Notes under the pieces: model-generated | The model's input: only the letters and a program-made list of their open reading frames with translations | The model's database searches: none | Told to the model about the DNA's origin: nothing | Part shown: one piece after another, positions 17,397 through 26,224 of the stretch | Layout of the letters: each line of letters opens with the position of its first letter | How positions within the stretch are numbered: position 1 is the stretch's first letter | Position numbers and translations under genes: made by a program | DNA from: Actinophytocola sp036555685 | GTDB lineage: Bacteria; Actinomycetota; Actinomycetes; Mycobacteriales; Pseudonocardiaceae | Length of the DNA: 64,000 nucleotides | Direction: 5' to 3' | Assembly: GCF_036555685.1 (NCBI RefSeq) | Contig: NZ_DATBKY010000316.1 | Span: 14,561 to 78,560, forward strand

Positions 17397-17831
17397 TCAG
17401 CCGATCGTGGCGTCGCGACCGTTCGTGTTGACCCCGTAGGCCGACAGCAGCCGGACGATCTTGTCCCGCTTGCGCTTGGTGTCCAGGTACGACCTGGCGC
17501 GCAGGAAGAACACCCCGTCGTCGGCAAGGCGGACCCGCGTCCACACCTTGGCGATGCACCGGCCGGCCCGACCCGGATGGCTGGAGATCGACACGTGGAT
17601 GACGTTGCGGGCGAAGATGTGCCGCGTGTAGAGGCCGTTGTCGGTGAATTCGACCTGCCACATCACGCCCCGCGCGGCGCCGGCCGCCACTTCCCGCGCC
17701 CGCTCACGCGAGCACGAAAGCTCCAGGGAGAAATCGCGGTCGAGCTCGCGGACACGCGTTCTGCCGATGAAGAACTTCGTGACGATAACCAGAACGAGAA
17801 GGCCGACCAGAACGACAAGCAATGTACCCAT
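17397..17831 (-). CDS. Membrane-anchored hypothetical protein
   Basis: A 144-residue protein. An N-terminal membrane helix (MGTLLVVLVGLLVLVIVTKFF) is followed by a soluble domain of about 115 residues with alternating beta-like segments (GVMWQVEFTDNGLYTRHIF, VIHVSISSHPG, RCIAKVWTRVRLADDGVFFLRARSYL). I recognise no family. The start at 17831 has GGGAGGTG nine bases upstream; an ATG further upstream is less supported. A strong terminator follows its stop. The upstream region is an AT-rich intergenic stretch shared with the divergent arylamine N-acetyltransferase gene. Confidence 0.65.
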   Translation of the reverse strand: MGTLLVVLVGLLVLVIVTKFFIGRTRVRELDRDFSLELSCSRERAREVAAGAARGVMWQVEFTDNGLYTRHIFARNVIHVSISSHPGRAGRCIAKVWTRVRLADDGVFFLRARSYLDTKRKRDKIVRLLSAYGVNTNGRDATIG

Positions 17832-18128
17832 GGATGCCCGCACCTCCCGACAGTCCCTCCGTGCTGCCACTGGCCGAGGGCAGCGGAGGGCGCGGCCGAG
17901 ACCCGGCAGCGCCGACGGGTCGTCAGGTCAATTCAGGCACCTCTCACCATTTCCTCGACCGTGATGAAACCTTCACCGACCGACGTCGTCGGTGCTGTAT
18001 CTATTAGGGCTGGACAGCAGAGATCCGTCAAGACTTTCGGTGAAAGTGTCCAATTAGAAGAAACATTCCTGCCACAGAGGTCTTATCGTACTCGAGTCGA
18101 GATCTTGAACGTGTCATTTGAAACGTCC
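17832..18128. other. AT-rich intergenic region between divergent genes
   Basis: No gene is seen. The stretch is A/T-richer than its surroundings. It contains two imperfect dyads, ACCGAC/GTCGGT at about 17976-17995 and ACTTTC/GAAAGT at 18035-18049 with a 3-base spacer. These could be regulator sites for the membrane protein gene on the left or the NAT gene on the right. Confidence 0.4.
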
Positions 18129-18165
18129 TTGACCTCCACCTAGGTGTAGAAGGCACGCTGGCGCC
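18129..18165 (+). promoter_or_regulatory. MerR-type promoter of the NAT gene, leaderless
   Basis: TTGACC at 18129-18134 and CACGCT at 18154-18159 are separated by 19 bases, the long spacer used by MerR activators. The spacer contains the dyad CTCCACCT/AGGTGTAG (18134-18149, 7 of 8 matched). The -10 ends six bases before the ATG at 18166, so the transcript is probably leaderless. The same geometry occurs at 63946. Confidence 0.7.
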
Positions 18166-18951
18166 ATGGACGACCAGACCGTGCGGCGCTACCTGGAGCG
18201 GATCGGTGCGCCGGCGCCCGGAGAGCCGACGATCGACCTGCTGCGCGACCTGCACGTGCGCCATCAGCGAACGGTGCCGTTCGAGAACCTGAGCATCCAC
18301 CTGGGCGAGCCCATCGTGCTGGACGAGGCGACGCTGGTCGGCAAGATCGTCGACCGGCGGCGCGGCGGGTTCTGTTACGAGCTGAACGGGCTGTTCGCGC
18401 AGCTCCTGCGGGCGCTCGGGTTCCGCGTGACACTGCTGTCCGCGAAGGTATTCACGCCCGACGGCGCGCTCACGCACCCGTTCGACCACGCGGTGCTGCG
18501 GGTGGACCTCGACGAGCGGTTCCTGGTCGACGTCGGGTTCGGCGCGCACGCGAGCTACCCGCTGCGCCAGGACTGGCCCGAGCCGCAAGCAGACCCGGGC
18601 GGTGAGTTCCTCGTGGTGGACGCGCCCAACGGGGACGTGGACGTGCTGACGAACGGCACGCCGCAGTACCGCGTGGAGGCCAGGGCGCGCGAACTGTCCG
18701 ACTTCGCGCCGACCTGCTGGTGGCAGCAGACCTCGCCGGACTCGCACTTCACCCGCTCGCTCACGTGCTCGCGGCTGACCGACGACGGCCGGGTGACGAT
18801 CTCCGGTAACCGGCTGGTCACGACGGCCGCCGGCGAGCGGACCGAGTCGGTGCTCGCCGGCGACGACGCGGTGCGGGAGGCGTACCGCACGCATTTCGGC
18901 TTCGAGCTCGACCGGTTGCCGACCCCGCCCGAGCCGACGGTCGCGGCCTGA
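18166..18951 (+). CDS. nat: Arylamine N-acetyltransferase
   Basis: A 261-residue enzyme transferring acetyl groups from acetyl-CoA to arylamines or arylhydrazines. The catalytic triad is visible: Cys70 in RGGFCYELN, His108 in HPFDHAVL and Asp122 in VDVGFG. VPFENLSIH near residue 37 is also a family hallmark. It sits under a MerR-type promoter with no Shine-Dalgarno sequence, so expression is probably induced by a small-molecule-sensing MerR protein not in the window. It converges on a DrrB-type permease gene with one base between their stops. Confidence 0.94.
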   Translation: MDDQTVRRYLERIGAPAPGEPTIDLLRDLHVRHQRTVPFENLSIHLGEPIVLDEATLVGKIVDRRRGGFCYELNGLFAQLLRALGFRVTLLSAKVFTPDGALTHPFDHAVLRVDLDERFLVDVGFGAHASYPLRQDWPEPQADPGGEFLVVDAPNGDVDVLTNGTPQYRVEARARELSDFAPTCWWQQTSPDSHFTRSLTCSRLTDDGRVTISGNRLVTTAAGERTESVLAGDDAVREAYRTHFGFELDRLPTPPEPTVAA

Positions 18952-18952
18952 C

Positions 18953-19753
18953 CTACTTGCTCGCCACCCGGCGGTACTTCGCCACCGACAACGGGATGAA
19001 CACGGCCAGGATCGCGAGCGACGTGAGCACCGCGTAGAGCAGCGCGTGCTCACTCGGCCAACCCGGCGGCGGCGCCATGTTCGGCGGCGCCTCGTTGCCG
19101 AACAGGTCGCGAACCGCCTGGATGACCGCCGTGAACGGGTTCCACTCGGCGATTGGCTTGAGGGGGCCCGGCATGGTGCCCGCGCCGACGAACGCCGACG
19201 AGATGAACGTGACCGGGAACAGCCACACGATCCCGGCGCTCTGCGCGACCTCGACGCTCGGCACGGACAGCCCGATCAGCGCGCCGATCCACGACATCGC
19301 GAACCCGAACAGCAACAGCAGCAGGTAGGCGGCCACCGCGTCGAGGAAGCTGCCGCGGATGCGCCAGCCGACCAGCAGGCCGCACAGCGACATGATCAGC
19401 AGCGCCATCCCGCTGACCACCAGGTCGGACGTGGTCCGTCCGAGCAGCACGGCGAGCCGCGACATGGGCAGCGAGCGGAAGCGGTCGATGATGCCCTTCT
19501 GCAGGTCGTTGCACAGGCCGATGACGGTGAACGCGGAGTTGAACGCCGTGGTCTGCACGAAGATGCCGGCGATCAGGAACTCGCGGTACGCCGAGCCGCC
19601 GAGCGCGCCGCCGAAGACGTACGCGAACAGCAGCACGAACATGATCGGCTGGATCACCGCGGCGAACAGCCAGTCGGCGTTGCGGCGGACGTTGAGCAGG
19701 TTCCGCCAGGCGACGATGCCGCCGTCGCGGATCCCCTGGGACAGCACGGTCAT
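18953..19753 (-). CDS. ABC-2 type permease, DrrB-like drug exporter subunit
   Basis: A 266-residue integral membrane protein with six predicted helices. The ABC-2/DrrB pattern is clear: NLLNVRRNADWLFAAVIQPIMFVLLF at the N-terminus, then EFLIAGIFVQTTAF, CNDLQKGIIDRFRSLPMSR and FVGAGTMPGPLKPIAEWNPFTAVIQAVRDLF. It pairs with the ATPase gene 133 bp upstream to make an efflux pump such as the daunorubicin-resistance type. RBS GGGGAGG is upstream. The 133-bp gap holds no gene. The substrate is unknown. Confidence 0.92.
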   Translation of the reverse strand: MTVLSQGIRDGGIVAWRNLLNVRRNADWLFAAVIQPIMFVLLFAYVFGGALGGSAYREFLIAGIFVQTTAFNSAFTVIGLCNDLQKGIIDRFRSLPMSRLAVLLGRTTSDLVVSGMALLIMSLCGLLVGWRIRGSFLDAVAAYLLLLLFGFAMSWIGALIGLSVPSVEVAQSAGIVWLFPVTFISSAFVGAGTMPGPLKPIAEWNPFTAVIQAVRDLFGNEAPPNMAPPPGWPSEHALLYAVLTSLAILAVFIPLSVAKYRRVASK

Positions 19754-19886
19754 ACGGGTTCCGCCTCCCCGGAATCAAACCTGTCGGTCGCGTTGAGTTC
19801 GAACGACCCGGTTCCGCACGTACCGGTGGCTGCGTTGCGCCCCGTTCCCCTCAGGTGCGGTTGGGAAGCGCGCAAGCGGCGGGGGG

Positions 19887-20852
19887 TCATGCTTGCTCCT
19901 CCGCGGTGTGGCCGGTCAGGGACAGGAACACGTCGTCGAGCGTCGGGCGGTGCAGGCTCACGTCGAGCACGACCACGCCCTCGGCGTCGAGCCGGCGCAG
20001 CGCCTCGATCAGCGACTTCGGCCCGGCGTCGACGAGAACCTGCACCTCGCGGCTGTGCGTGTTGACGTCCGGTTCGGCGGAGCCGAGGTCGGCCAGGACC
20101 CGTTTGGTGGCCTCGAGCTCACCCTGCTCGGCGACCACGATCTGCAGCATCTCGCCGCCGACCTGGGCCTTCAGCTGGTCGGCCGTGCCGGTGGCGATTA
20201 CCTTGCCGTGGTCGATCACGAGGATCGTGTCGGCCAGCCGGTCGGCCTCCTCGAGGTACTGGGTGGTGAGCAGGACCGTGGCGCCCTCGGCGACGAGCTC
20301 ACCGATGACCTCCCAGGTGTCGAGGCGGCCGCGCGGGTCGAGGCCGGTGGTCGGCTCGTCGAGCAGCACCACCTCCGGCTCGGCGACGAGCGCGCCGGCG
20401 AGGTCGAGGCGGCGCCGCATGCCGCCCGAGTACGTCTTGGCCGGCCGGTCGGCGGCGTCGTCGAGCCGGAAGCGGCCGATGAGCTCCCGCGAGCGGGACC
20501 GGGCGTCGGCCCTGTTCTTGCCATAGAGCCTGCCGACCATGTACAGGTTCTCGAACCCGGTGAGGTTCTCGTCGACGGCGGCGTACTGGCCGGACAGGCC
20601 GATCGCCCGGCGGACGGCATCGGGTTCGGCGAGCACGTCGTGACCCGCCACCCAGGCGCGGCCGGAGTCGGGCCGCAGCAACGTGGTCAGGATTCGCACG
20701 GCGGTTGTCTTCCCGGCGCCGTTCGGCCCGAGCAGGCCGAGCACGGTGCCGGTACGTATCTCCAGGTCGATGCCGTCGAGCGCGCGGGTGGACCCGAATG
20801 TCTTGACCAGGGCCTCCGCGCGCACCGCGACGTCGGACGCGGACGCTGGCAT
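19887..20852 (-). CDS. ABC transporter ATP-binding subunit, DrrA-like
   Basis: A 321-residue ATPase. Walker A is GLLGPNGAGKTT near residue 43, the Q loop GLSGQYAAVDENLTG, signature YSGGMRRRLDLAGALV, Walker B VVLLDEPTTGLDP and switch His replaced by Gln (LLTTQYLEEADRLAD), as is usual in DrrA-type proteins. The C-terminal region ends in PTLDDVFLSLTGH, the DrrA-specific tail. The start at 20852 has GGGGAG five bases upstream. It energises the DrrB-like permease encoded downstream. Confidence 0.94.
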   Translation of the reverse strand: MPASASDVAVRAEALVKTFGSTRALDGIDLEIRTGTVLGLLGPNGAGKTTAVRILTTLLRPDSGRAWVAGHDVLAEPDAVRRAIGLSGQYAAVDENLTGFENLYMVGRLYGKNRADARSRSRELIGRFRLDDAADRPAKTYSGGMRRRLDLAGALVAEPEVVLLDEPTTGLDPRGRLDTWEVIGELVAEGATVLLTTQYLEEADRLADTILVIDHGKVIATGTADQLKAQVGGEMLQIVVAEQGELEATKRVLADLGSAEPDVNTHSREVQVLVDAGPKSLIEALRRLDAEGVVVLDVSLHRPTLDDVFLSLTGHTAEEQA

Positions 20853-20944
20853 GACGACTCCCCGAGGCTGGTTCGATATGGCGTCGCGACTGTAGACCCG
20901 AGCCCCGACAATTCGGACCGATTTACCCGTCGGCTGAATCGGGT

Positions 20945-21871
20945 TCAGCCGGCCGTGCCGCCGAGCACTTCGGAGAGCCACCGCGCGGCGGCCATGTAGT
21001 CGTCGTCGGTGTGGCCCGCGGCGGCACCCGCGGCGGGCGGGCCGGGCTCGGCCTTCGGGTATGAGCCGAGGAAGCGCAGCTCCTGGCAGCGCCGGTGCAG
21101 CGCGGCGAGCGCGTCGCCGACCCGCTGCTCGGTGACGTGGCCGTCGAGGTCCAGGTAGAAGCGGTACTGGCCGAGCCGGCCCTTCTGCGGGCGGGACTCG
21201 ATGCGGGTGAGGTTGATGCCGCGCAACGCCAGCTCGGTGAGCATCTCGGCGAGCACGCCGGTGCGCTCCGCCGCGGCGACGGCGACGATCGACGTGCGGT
21301 CCTGGCCGGTCGGTTCCGGCAGCGTGCCGGGGCGGCTGAGCAGCAGGAACCTGGTCACCGCGCCGTCGAGGTCGGCGACGCCCGTGGCCAGCACGTCGAG
21401 CGGGTAGTGCGAGGCGGCGACCGGCGCGGTGACGGCGGCGTCCCACTCCCCCGCGGCGACGCCGACCGCGGCCGCGGCGGTGGAGTTGGCCGCGACCTGC
21501 TCGGCCCGGCCGAGGTTGGCCAGCAGCCAGCCCTGGACCTGCGCCAGTGCGTGCGGGTGGCTCGCGACCGTGCGCACGTCAGCGGCGCGGAGCCCGGGGC
21601 GGGCCAGGATCGAGAACCGCACCGGCAGGACGATCTCGGCGACGGCGACCAGCGGATCGTCCACGGCGAGCGCGTCCATCGTGGCCGACACGGCGCCCTC
21701 GACGGAGTTCTCGACCGGTACGCACGCGCGGTCGGTGTCGCCGGCGCGGACCGCCGCCAGCGCGAGCGGCACGGTTGTGACGGGCACCAACGAGTCCGTG
21801 GGCTGCGCGTAGGTCAGCGCGGCCTGTTCGGTGAAGGTGCCCTCCGGTCCGAAGTAGGCAATGCTCGGCAC
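20945..21871 (-). CDS. pheA: Prephenate dehydratase
   Basis: A 308-residue monofunctional enzyme converting prephenate to phenylpyruvate in phenylalanine synthesis. The catalytic domain starts with IAYFGPEGTFTEQAA and holds VPVENSVEGAV and DGAVTRFLLL. An ACT regulatory domain (ERTGVLAEMLTELALRGINLTRIESRP, about residues 200-275) binds Phe for feedback control. The start is GTG 21871: TAGGGT ends exactly six bases upstream, so the mRNA is probably leaderless. In many actinobacteria pheA is next to serS; here they are 17 kb apart. The C-terminus has an extra Ala/Gly-rich tail of about 30 residues. Confidence 0.96.
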   Translation of the reverse strand: MPSIAYFGPEGTFTEQAALTYAQPTDSLVPVTTVPLALAAVRAGDTDRACVPVENSVEGAVSATMDALAVDDPLVAVAEIVLPVRFSILARPGLRAADVRTVASHPHALAQVQGWLLANLGRAEQVAANSTAAAAVGVAAGEWDAAVTAPVAASHYPLDVLATGVADLDGAVTRFLLLSRPGTLPEPTGQDRTSIVAVAAAERTGVLAEMLTELALRGINLTRIESRPQKGRLGQYRFYLDLDGHVTEQRVGDALAALHRRCQELRFLGSYPKAEPGPPAAGAAAGHTDDDYMAAARWLSEVLGGTAG

Positions 21872-22165
21872 GGGCTCACCCTACGCAGCCCCGAACTTTC
21901 GGTTCCGGCCGATCGGGCCAAGCGTGCCACCCGTTCGGCCTTGTCCCGCCTGGATGAACAACACGCGAAATCCTACGACACCGGTCCTCGGGCGACGAGT
22001 GCACCGGTATCCGGCGCCGGCCGCGAGTTTTCTTGTAGGACAACGGGTTTCGTATACCCGTGTATCGGACAGTGATCGACAGTCCACCGATCGGGGTCGG
22101 CGACCGAGTTACGTATCACCCGGATGCCATTACGCACTGTCGGACGAAGGTGCGATGCTGGAGCC

Positions 22166-22765
22166 GTGACCGCCGATTCGGAGGCAGAGAGCTCGGAACT
22201 CGCGACCGATCGATTGGCATTGGTACTTTGCGCGGTCGAGGAGCCGCTCGCGCGAGCCTGGGCGAACGCCGTTGCGGAGCGCCGTGACGTATGGGTGCAC
22301 CGCGGCTCGGTGCTGGACGTCGACGCGCAGGCAGTGGTGAGCCCCGCGAACTCGTATGGGTGGATGCGCGGCGGCATCGATGCCGTGTACGCGCAGACGT
22401 TTCCGTCGGTCGAGCAGCACGTGCGCAGCGCGGTGCTCGCCTACCATGGCGGCGAGCTTCCGGTGGGGCAGGCGCTGATCGTGCCGACCGACGCGCCGGC
22501 GCCCGCATGGCTGATCAGCGCGCCGACGATGCGCGAGCCGGGTGAGGTCCTGCCGCCCGACACCGTGCATCCCTATCTCGCGGCGCGCGCGGTGTTCCGG
22601 CTGTGGCACGACGGAAGGCTGGAGGACGACCGCCCGGTGCGGCAGGTGGTGCGCACGATCGCGCTGCCGGGCCTGGGCACCGGCACGGGCGGGGTGGCGC
22701 CGGAGACGTGCGCCAGGCAGGTGATGGCCGCGTGGGACGAGGTCTTCGACCCGACGCGGCCATAG
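22166..22765 (+). CDS. Macro-domain protein
   Basis: A protein of about 199 residues with a macro (ADP-ribose-binding) fold. The binding core is AVVSPANSYGWMRGGIDAVYAQTF (near residue 55) and GGELPVGQALIVPTD; the phosphate loop is IALPGLGTGTGGV. Such proteins bind or hydrolyse ADP-ribose derivatives; whether this one is catalytic is not shown. The GTG start at 22166 has GATGCT six bases upstream; an ATG at 22124 would add 14 residues. It converges with hsp20, with 12 bases between the stops. Confidence 0.82.
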   Translation: MTADSEAESSELATDRLALVLCAVEEPLARAWANAVAERRDVWVHRGSVLDVDAQAVVSPANSYGWMRGGIDAVYAQTFPSVEQHVRSAVLAYHGGELPVGQALIVPTDAPAPAWLISAPTMREPGEVLPPDTVHPYLAARAVFRLWHDGRLEDDRPVRQVVRTIALPGLGTGTGGVAPETCARQVMAAWDEVFDPTRP

Positions 22766-22777
22766 GTTTTGAGCGAC

Positions 22778-23254
22778 TTACTCGCTCGTGCCCTCGACGG
22801 CGGGACGCTCGGCACGGATCGTGATCCGACGCGGCTCGGCGTTCGGCTTCGCGATGTCGCGCACCCGGATCTTCAGCAGGCCGCGGTCGTAGTCGGCCTC
22901 GACGTCGTCTGCCGTGACGTGCTCGGGGAGCGTGAACGCGCGGCGGAACCGACCGGTACGGGTCTCGCGGACCAGCACGCCACCGTTGTCCTCGCGGTGC
23001 TCCTCGGTGCGCCGGCCCGTGATGAGCAGCCGGCCGTCGGAGACTTCGACCTCGACGTCCTTCTCGACGTCGACACCGGGCAGCTCGAGCGTCACGACGA
23101 CGTCGGTGCCGTCGCGGACGATGTCGGCCGCGGGGACGAACGCCGCCTGACCGGAGCCGGCGAACGCGCGGCGGACGAGCGTGTCGAAGTCACTGTCGAA
23201 CTGCCGGACGAGCGAGCCGAACGGATCCCACCCGGAACGAACTGGGAGAGCCAT
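22778..23254 (-). CDS. Hsp20/alpha-crystallin small heat-shock protein
   Basis: A 158-residue holdase chaperone. The alpha-crystallin domain covers about residues 42-140, with VVVTLELPGVDVEKDVEVEV, the FRRAFTLPEHVTADDVEADY segment and GLLKIRV. The start has a strong AGGTTGGTAGGAG upstream. A CIRCE element lies 47 bases upstream at 23301-23327, so heat-shock repression by HrcA is expected. It prevents aggregation of unfolded proteins in an ATP-independent way. Confidence 0.94.
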   Translation of the reverse strand: MALPVRSGWDPFGSLVRQFDSDFDTLVRRAFAGSGQAAFVPAADIVRDGTDVVVTLELPGVDVEKDVEVEVSDGRLLITGRRTEEHREDNGGVLVRETRTGRFRRAFTLPEHVTADDVEADYDRGLLKIRVRDIAKPNAEPRRITIRAERPAVEGTSE

Positions 23255-23300
23255 CTCCTACCAACCTCCAAGGTTCTGACCTGGTACTTCGTCGGCCTCA

Positions 23301-23327
23301 TTAGCAGTCGGCCGTCATGAGTGCTAA
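23301..23327 (-). promoter_or_regulatory. CIRCE element (HrcA operator) of the hsp20 gene
   Basis: TTAGCAGTC, nine bases and GAGTGCTAA match the 9-9-9 CIRCE consensus with one mismatch (consensus arm TTAGCACTC). It is 47 bases before the hsp20 start codon. CIRCE is the binding site of the heat-shock repressor HrcA. Confidence 0.88.
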
Positions 23328-23493
23328 CGCTCCGCGGTGCCTGTGTGTTCCCGGACCTCCGGCCCGGCCGGTCCGGTCGCCGGCGACCTGTGGTGACGGA
23401 ATTGCACCCCCGAAATTCACACTTTGGGTGGTCGCCAAAATGCCGTGGGACCGGTTAGCTGAGTGGCGACCGGATTCCGAGCCAGGAGGTCGA

Positions 23494-23880
23494 ATGTCGT
23501 TAACGGTGTCCCCCGCGTTGCTCGAGAAGGCGCAGCGCGGACCGGTGTCCGACGACGATTTCATCGCGTGTATCCGTGACTCGCTGCCCTACGCCTGGTC
23601 CGTGGTCACCGAGGTCGCCGAGCGGCTCGCCAACGGGGGCGGGCCCTTCGCGGACAACCAGGCCGCACCGGCGGACGAGGCATCCCGCGGGCAACTGTTG
23701 CGCCTGGTAGGCAGCGATGCGATGCGGGCGGCGGTGGAGCGGCACTTCAACGTGCGGCTCGCCTTCCAGAACTGCCACCGGCTCGCGATGTTCGACCCGG
23801 CGGCCCACCGGGAGTACGGCGAGTTCATCAGCCCGCGAGCACAGCTGCTCAACCAGAGTCCGGAATTAGTCAACTGCTGA
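23494..23880 (+). CDS. SCO5389-family conserved actinobacterial protein
   Basis: A 128-residue soluble protein recalling the Streptomyces SCO5389 family: MSLTVSPALLEKAQRG at the N-terminus, FADNQAAPADEASRGQLLRLVGSDAMR in the middle, RHFNVRLAFQNCHRLAMF and the conserved C-terminus RAQLLNQSPELVNC. The start has AGGAGG four bases upstream. The family is restricted to actinobacteria and its role is not established. An intrinsic terminator follows 10 bases after the stop. Confidence 0.85.
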   Translation: MSLTVSPALLEKAQRGPVSDDDFIACIRDSLPYAWSVVTEVAERLANGGGPFADNQAAPADEASRGQLLRLVGSDAMRAAVERHFNVRLAFQNCHRLAMFDPAAHREYGEFISPRAQLLNQSPELVNC

Positions 23881-23890
23881 TCCTGGAAAG

Positions 23891-23916
23891 GGGAGCCCGC
23901 GCCCGGCTCCCTTTTT
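23891..23916 (+). terminator. Rho-independent terminator
   Basis: GGGAGCC at 23891-23897 pairs with GGCTCCC at 23905-23911, followed by five T residues. It is the clearest intrinsic terminator in the window and ends the SCO5389-like transcript. Confidence 0.92.
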
Positions 23917-23935
23917 CAGCGTCCGACTCATGCAA

Positions 23936-24424
23936 TTATCGCGATAACTCCATTTCGAGCTCCAGCTCGTCCCGGATGGGGATACGGTCGTGGCCGAGCA
24001 CCGGAATTTGCGGCTTGAGCCTGCGCGACTCGTCCACCGCGCCCGGCCGCAGGGCGGTGAGCCGGAAGCCGGCCCGCTGGTAGAAGCGCAGCGCACGGGT
24101 GTTGTCGTTGGTCGTCGTGACCCGCACCTTCGCGGCGGACCCGCGAACCTCCTCGACCAGCGCCTCGAGGAGCGCGGCGCCCACGCCGCCGCCGGTGAAG
24201 GCGTTGATCGTGACGAGCTCGACGACGTCACCGCTGGTCAGGTAGGTCAGGAGGCCGACGACCTCGCCGTCGCGCTCGGCGAGCCAGCCGGGCAGCCTGC
24301 TGGCGTCGACCACGCCGCCGAGCGATAGCGCCACCAGCTCCACCCCGCCCCACTCTCGCTCGAGCAGGGGCACCACGATGACTCGATCGGCGGGTGAGAG
24401 ACGGCGGAGGGTGTACGGCGTCAC
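23936..24424 (-). CDS. GNAT-family N-acetyltransferase
   Basis: A 162-residue acetyltransferase. The acetyl-CoA site is VVELVTINAFTGGGVGAALLEALVEEV at about residues 70-95 (motif A, with a Gly-rich pyrophosphate loop), followed by VTTTNDNTRALRFYQRAGFRL. The C-terminal DRIPIRDELELEM segment is common in actinobacterial relatives. The GTG start at 24424 is the first reasonable in-frame start; coaA lies divergently 36 bases away. The acceptor is unknown. Confidence 0.88.
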   Translation of the reverse strand: MTPYTLRRLSPADRVIVVPLLEREWGGVELVALSLGGVVDASRLPGWLAERDGEVVGLLTYLTSGDVVELVTINAFTGGGVGAALLEALVEEVRGSAAKVRVTTTNDNTRALRFYQRAGFRLTALRPGAVDESRRLKPQIPVLGHDRIPIRDELELEMELSR

Positions 24425-24460
24425 AGTGCCCAACCTGTCACGACGCCTTACGTTTGGGTA

Positions 24461-25411
24461 ATGCGGGCGACCCACGTGCGGCCGGCGCGTTCCGGTGGCG
24501 ACCTGAGCCCCTATGTCGAGCTGCGCCGCGAGCAGTGGCGCGAGCTCCGCAGATCGACCCCGCTGACGCTGACGCTGGACGAGCTGGTGCAGCTGCGAGG
24601 GCTCGGCGACCCGGTCGACCTCGAGGAGGTCGTGGACGTCTACCTGCCGCTGTCGCGCCTGATCAGCCTGCAGGTGGCCGCCCGGCAGAGCCTGTACGAG
24701 GCCACCACGTCGTTCCTCGGCGAGGGCACGACGAAGGTGCCGTTCGTGATCGGCGTGGCGGGCAGCGTCGCGGTCGGCAAGTCGACGACCGCGCGGCTGC
24801 TGCGGACCCTGCTCGCCCGCTGGCCGAATCACCCGCACGTGGACCTCGTGACCACGGACGGTTTCCTGCACACGAAGGCGGAGCTGCTGCGGCGCGGCAT
24901 CATGCACCGCAAGGGCTTCCCGGAGAGCTACGACCGGCGCGGGCTGCTGCGGTTCGTCTCCGACGTGAAGTCCGGCGCGCCCGAGGTCCAGGCGCCGGTG
25001 TACTCGCACCTGGCGTACGACATCGTGCCGGACCGGATGAAGGTGGTGCGCCGGCCGGACATCCTCATCGTCGAGGGGCTGAACGTACTGCTGCCGGGCC
25101 AGGGCCTGACGGTGGCGGACCTGTTCGACTTCTCGATCTACGTCGACGCGCACACCGAGGACATCGCGCGCTGGTACGTCGAGCGGTTCCTCGCCCTGCG
25201 CGACACCGCGTTCGCCGACCCGACCTCGCACTTCCACCACTACGCGGTGCTGACCGACGCGGACGCGCGCGCCGAGGCGTCCCGGCTCTGGCGGGAGATC
25301 AACGAGCCGAACCTCGTGCACAACATCCTGCCGACGCGCCCGCGCGCGGGCCTGGTCCTGCGCAAGGACGCCGACCACCGGGTGAGCCGGGTCCGGCTGC
25401 GCAAGCTGTAG
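24461..25411 (+). CDS. coaA: Type I pantothenate kinase
   Basis: A 316-residue enzyme phosphorylating pantothenate, the first committed step of coenzyme A synthesis. The Walker A loop is GVAGSVAVGKST near residue 105, with DLVTTDGFLHT, RKGFPESYD, YSHLAYDIV and DILIVEGLNVL as family signatures. TACGTT ends exactly six bases before the ATG, so the mRNA is probably leaderless. Bacterial type I enzymes are feedback-inhibited by CoA. The gene is transcribed alone or with the next gene, 41 bp downstream. Confidence 0.97.
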   Translation: MRATHVRPARSGGDLSPYVELRREQWRELRRSTPLTLTLDELVQLRGLGDPVDLEEVVDVYLPLSRLISLQVAARQSLYEATTSFLGEGTTKVPFVIGVAGSVAVGKSTTARLLRTLLARWPNHPHVDLVTTDGFLHTKAELLRRGIMHRKGFPESYDRRGLLRFVSDVKSGAPEVQAPVYSHLAYDIVPDRMKVVRRPDILIVEGLNVLLPGQGLTVADLFDFSIYVDAHTEDIARWYVERFLALRDTAFADPTSHFHHYAVLTDADARAEASRLWREINEPNLVHNILPTRPRAGLVLRKDADHRVSRVRLRKL

Positions 25412-25452
25412 CCGTGGACACTCGTCCGGAATTGTCAGTGGGGCGTGGTTGA

Positions 25453-26205
25453 GTGCCCACCGTGGACGAAAAGCGACTTCTCACCTGCCTGGACGCGGAC
25501 TACCGGCGGCTGCGCGAAGTGCTGCCCGCCGCCCTGGGTGAGCGGGTGCCGACCTGCCCCGAGTGGACCGGTGCCGATCTCGCCACCCACGTGGCCGCGG
25601 TGTACCTGCACAAGACCGAGTGCGTCCGGAACGGCGCGATACCCGAGCAGTGGGCGCCGGAACTCGGCGCGGACCCGCTGGCGGAGCTGGACAAGGCCTA
25701 CGCGGAGTTCACCGCGGAGTTCGCCGCGCACGAGCCGGACGACCCGGCGCCGACGTGGTACGAGCCGGACCAGACCGTGGGCTGGTGGATCCGGCGGATG
25801 GCGCAGGAGACCGTGATCCACCGGATCGACGCCGAGCTCGCGGCCGGCGTGGACCCGTTACCCGTCCCCGCGGATCTCGCCGCGGACGGCATCGACGAGG
25901 TGCTGGTCTGCTTCCTCGCCTACGACACGATCGCGTATCCGGAGAACCTCGCCGCGCACCTGGCGGACTGCGACGGGGCGACCGTCCGGCTCGACACGGA
26001 GGCGGGCAGCTGGCTGGTCCAGCTCGGCCCGGACGTGGTCACGGTGGAGCGGGACACGGCGGACGCGGAGGCGGTGGTCCGCGGGTCGGAAGACGCGGTG
26101 CTGCGGTGGCTCTGGCGCCGGGTCGGCAACTCGGCGGTCGAGCTCGACGGCAGCCGGGCGGTGGTCGGCAAGCTGCACAACCTGATGGGGGTGGCCACGG
26201 CGTAG
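25453..26205 (+). CDS. Mycothiol-dependent maleylpyruvate isomerase-like protein (DinB fold)
   Basis: A 250-residue protein of the TIGR03083 type. The N-terminal DinB-like four-helix bundle has PTCPEWTGADLATHVAAVY (His of the metal triad) and a later WIRRMAQETVIHRIDAE segment with two more candidate His ligands. The C-terminal domain (from about residue 155) is the MDMPI-type domain with VVRGSEDAVLRWLW. Some relatives isomerise maleylpyruvate with mycothiol; most are uncharacterised. The start is GTG 25453. Mycothiol is an actinobacterial thiol, which fits the assignment. Confidence 0.85.
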   Translation: MPTVDEKRLLTCLDADYRRLREVLPAALGERVPTCPEWTGADLATHVAAVYLHKTECVRNGAIPEQWAPELGADPLAELDKAYAEFTAEFAAHEPDDPAPTWYEPDQTVGWWIRRMAQETVIHRIDAELAAGVDPLPVPADLAADGIDEVLVCFLAYDTIAYPENLAAHLADCDGATVRLDTEAGSWLVQLGPDVVTVERDTADAEAVVRGSEDAVLRWLWRRVGNSAVELDGSRAVVGKLHNLMGVATA

Positions 26206-26224
26206 CACGGCATAGTCTGGGCGC

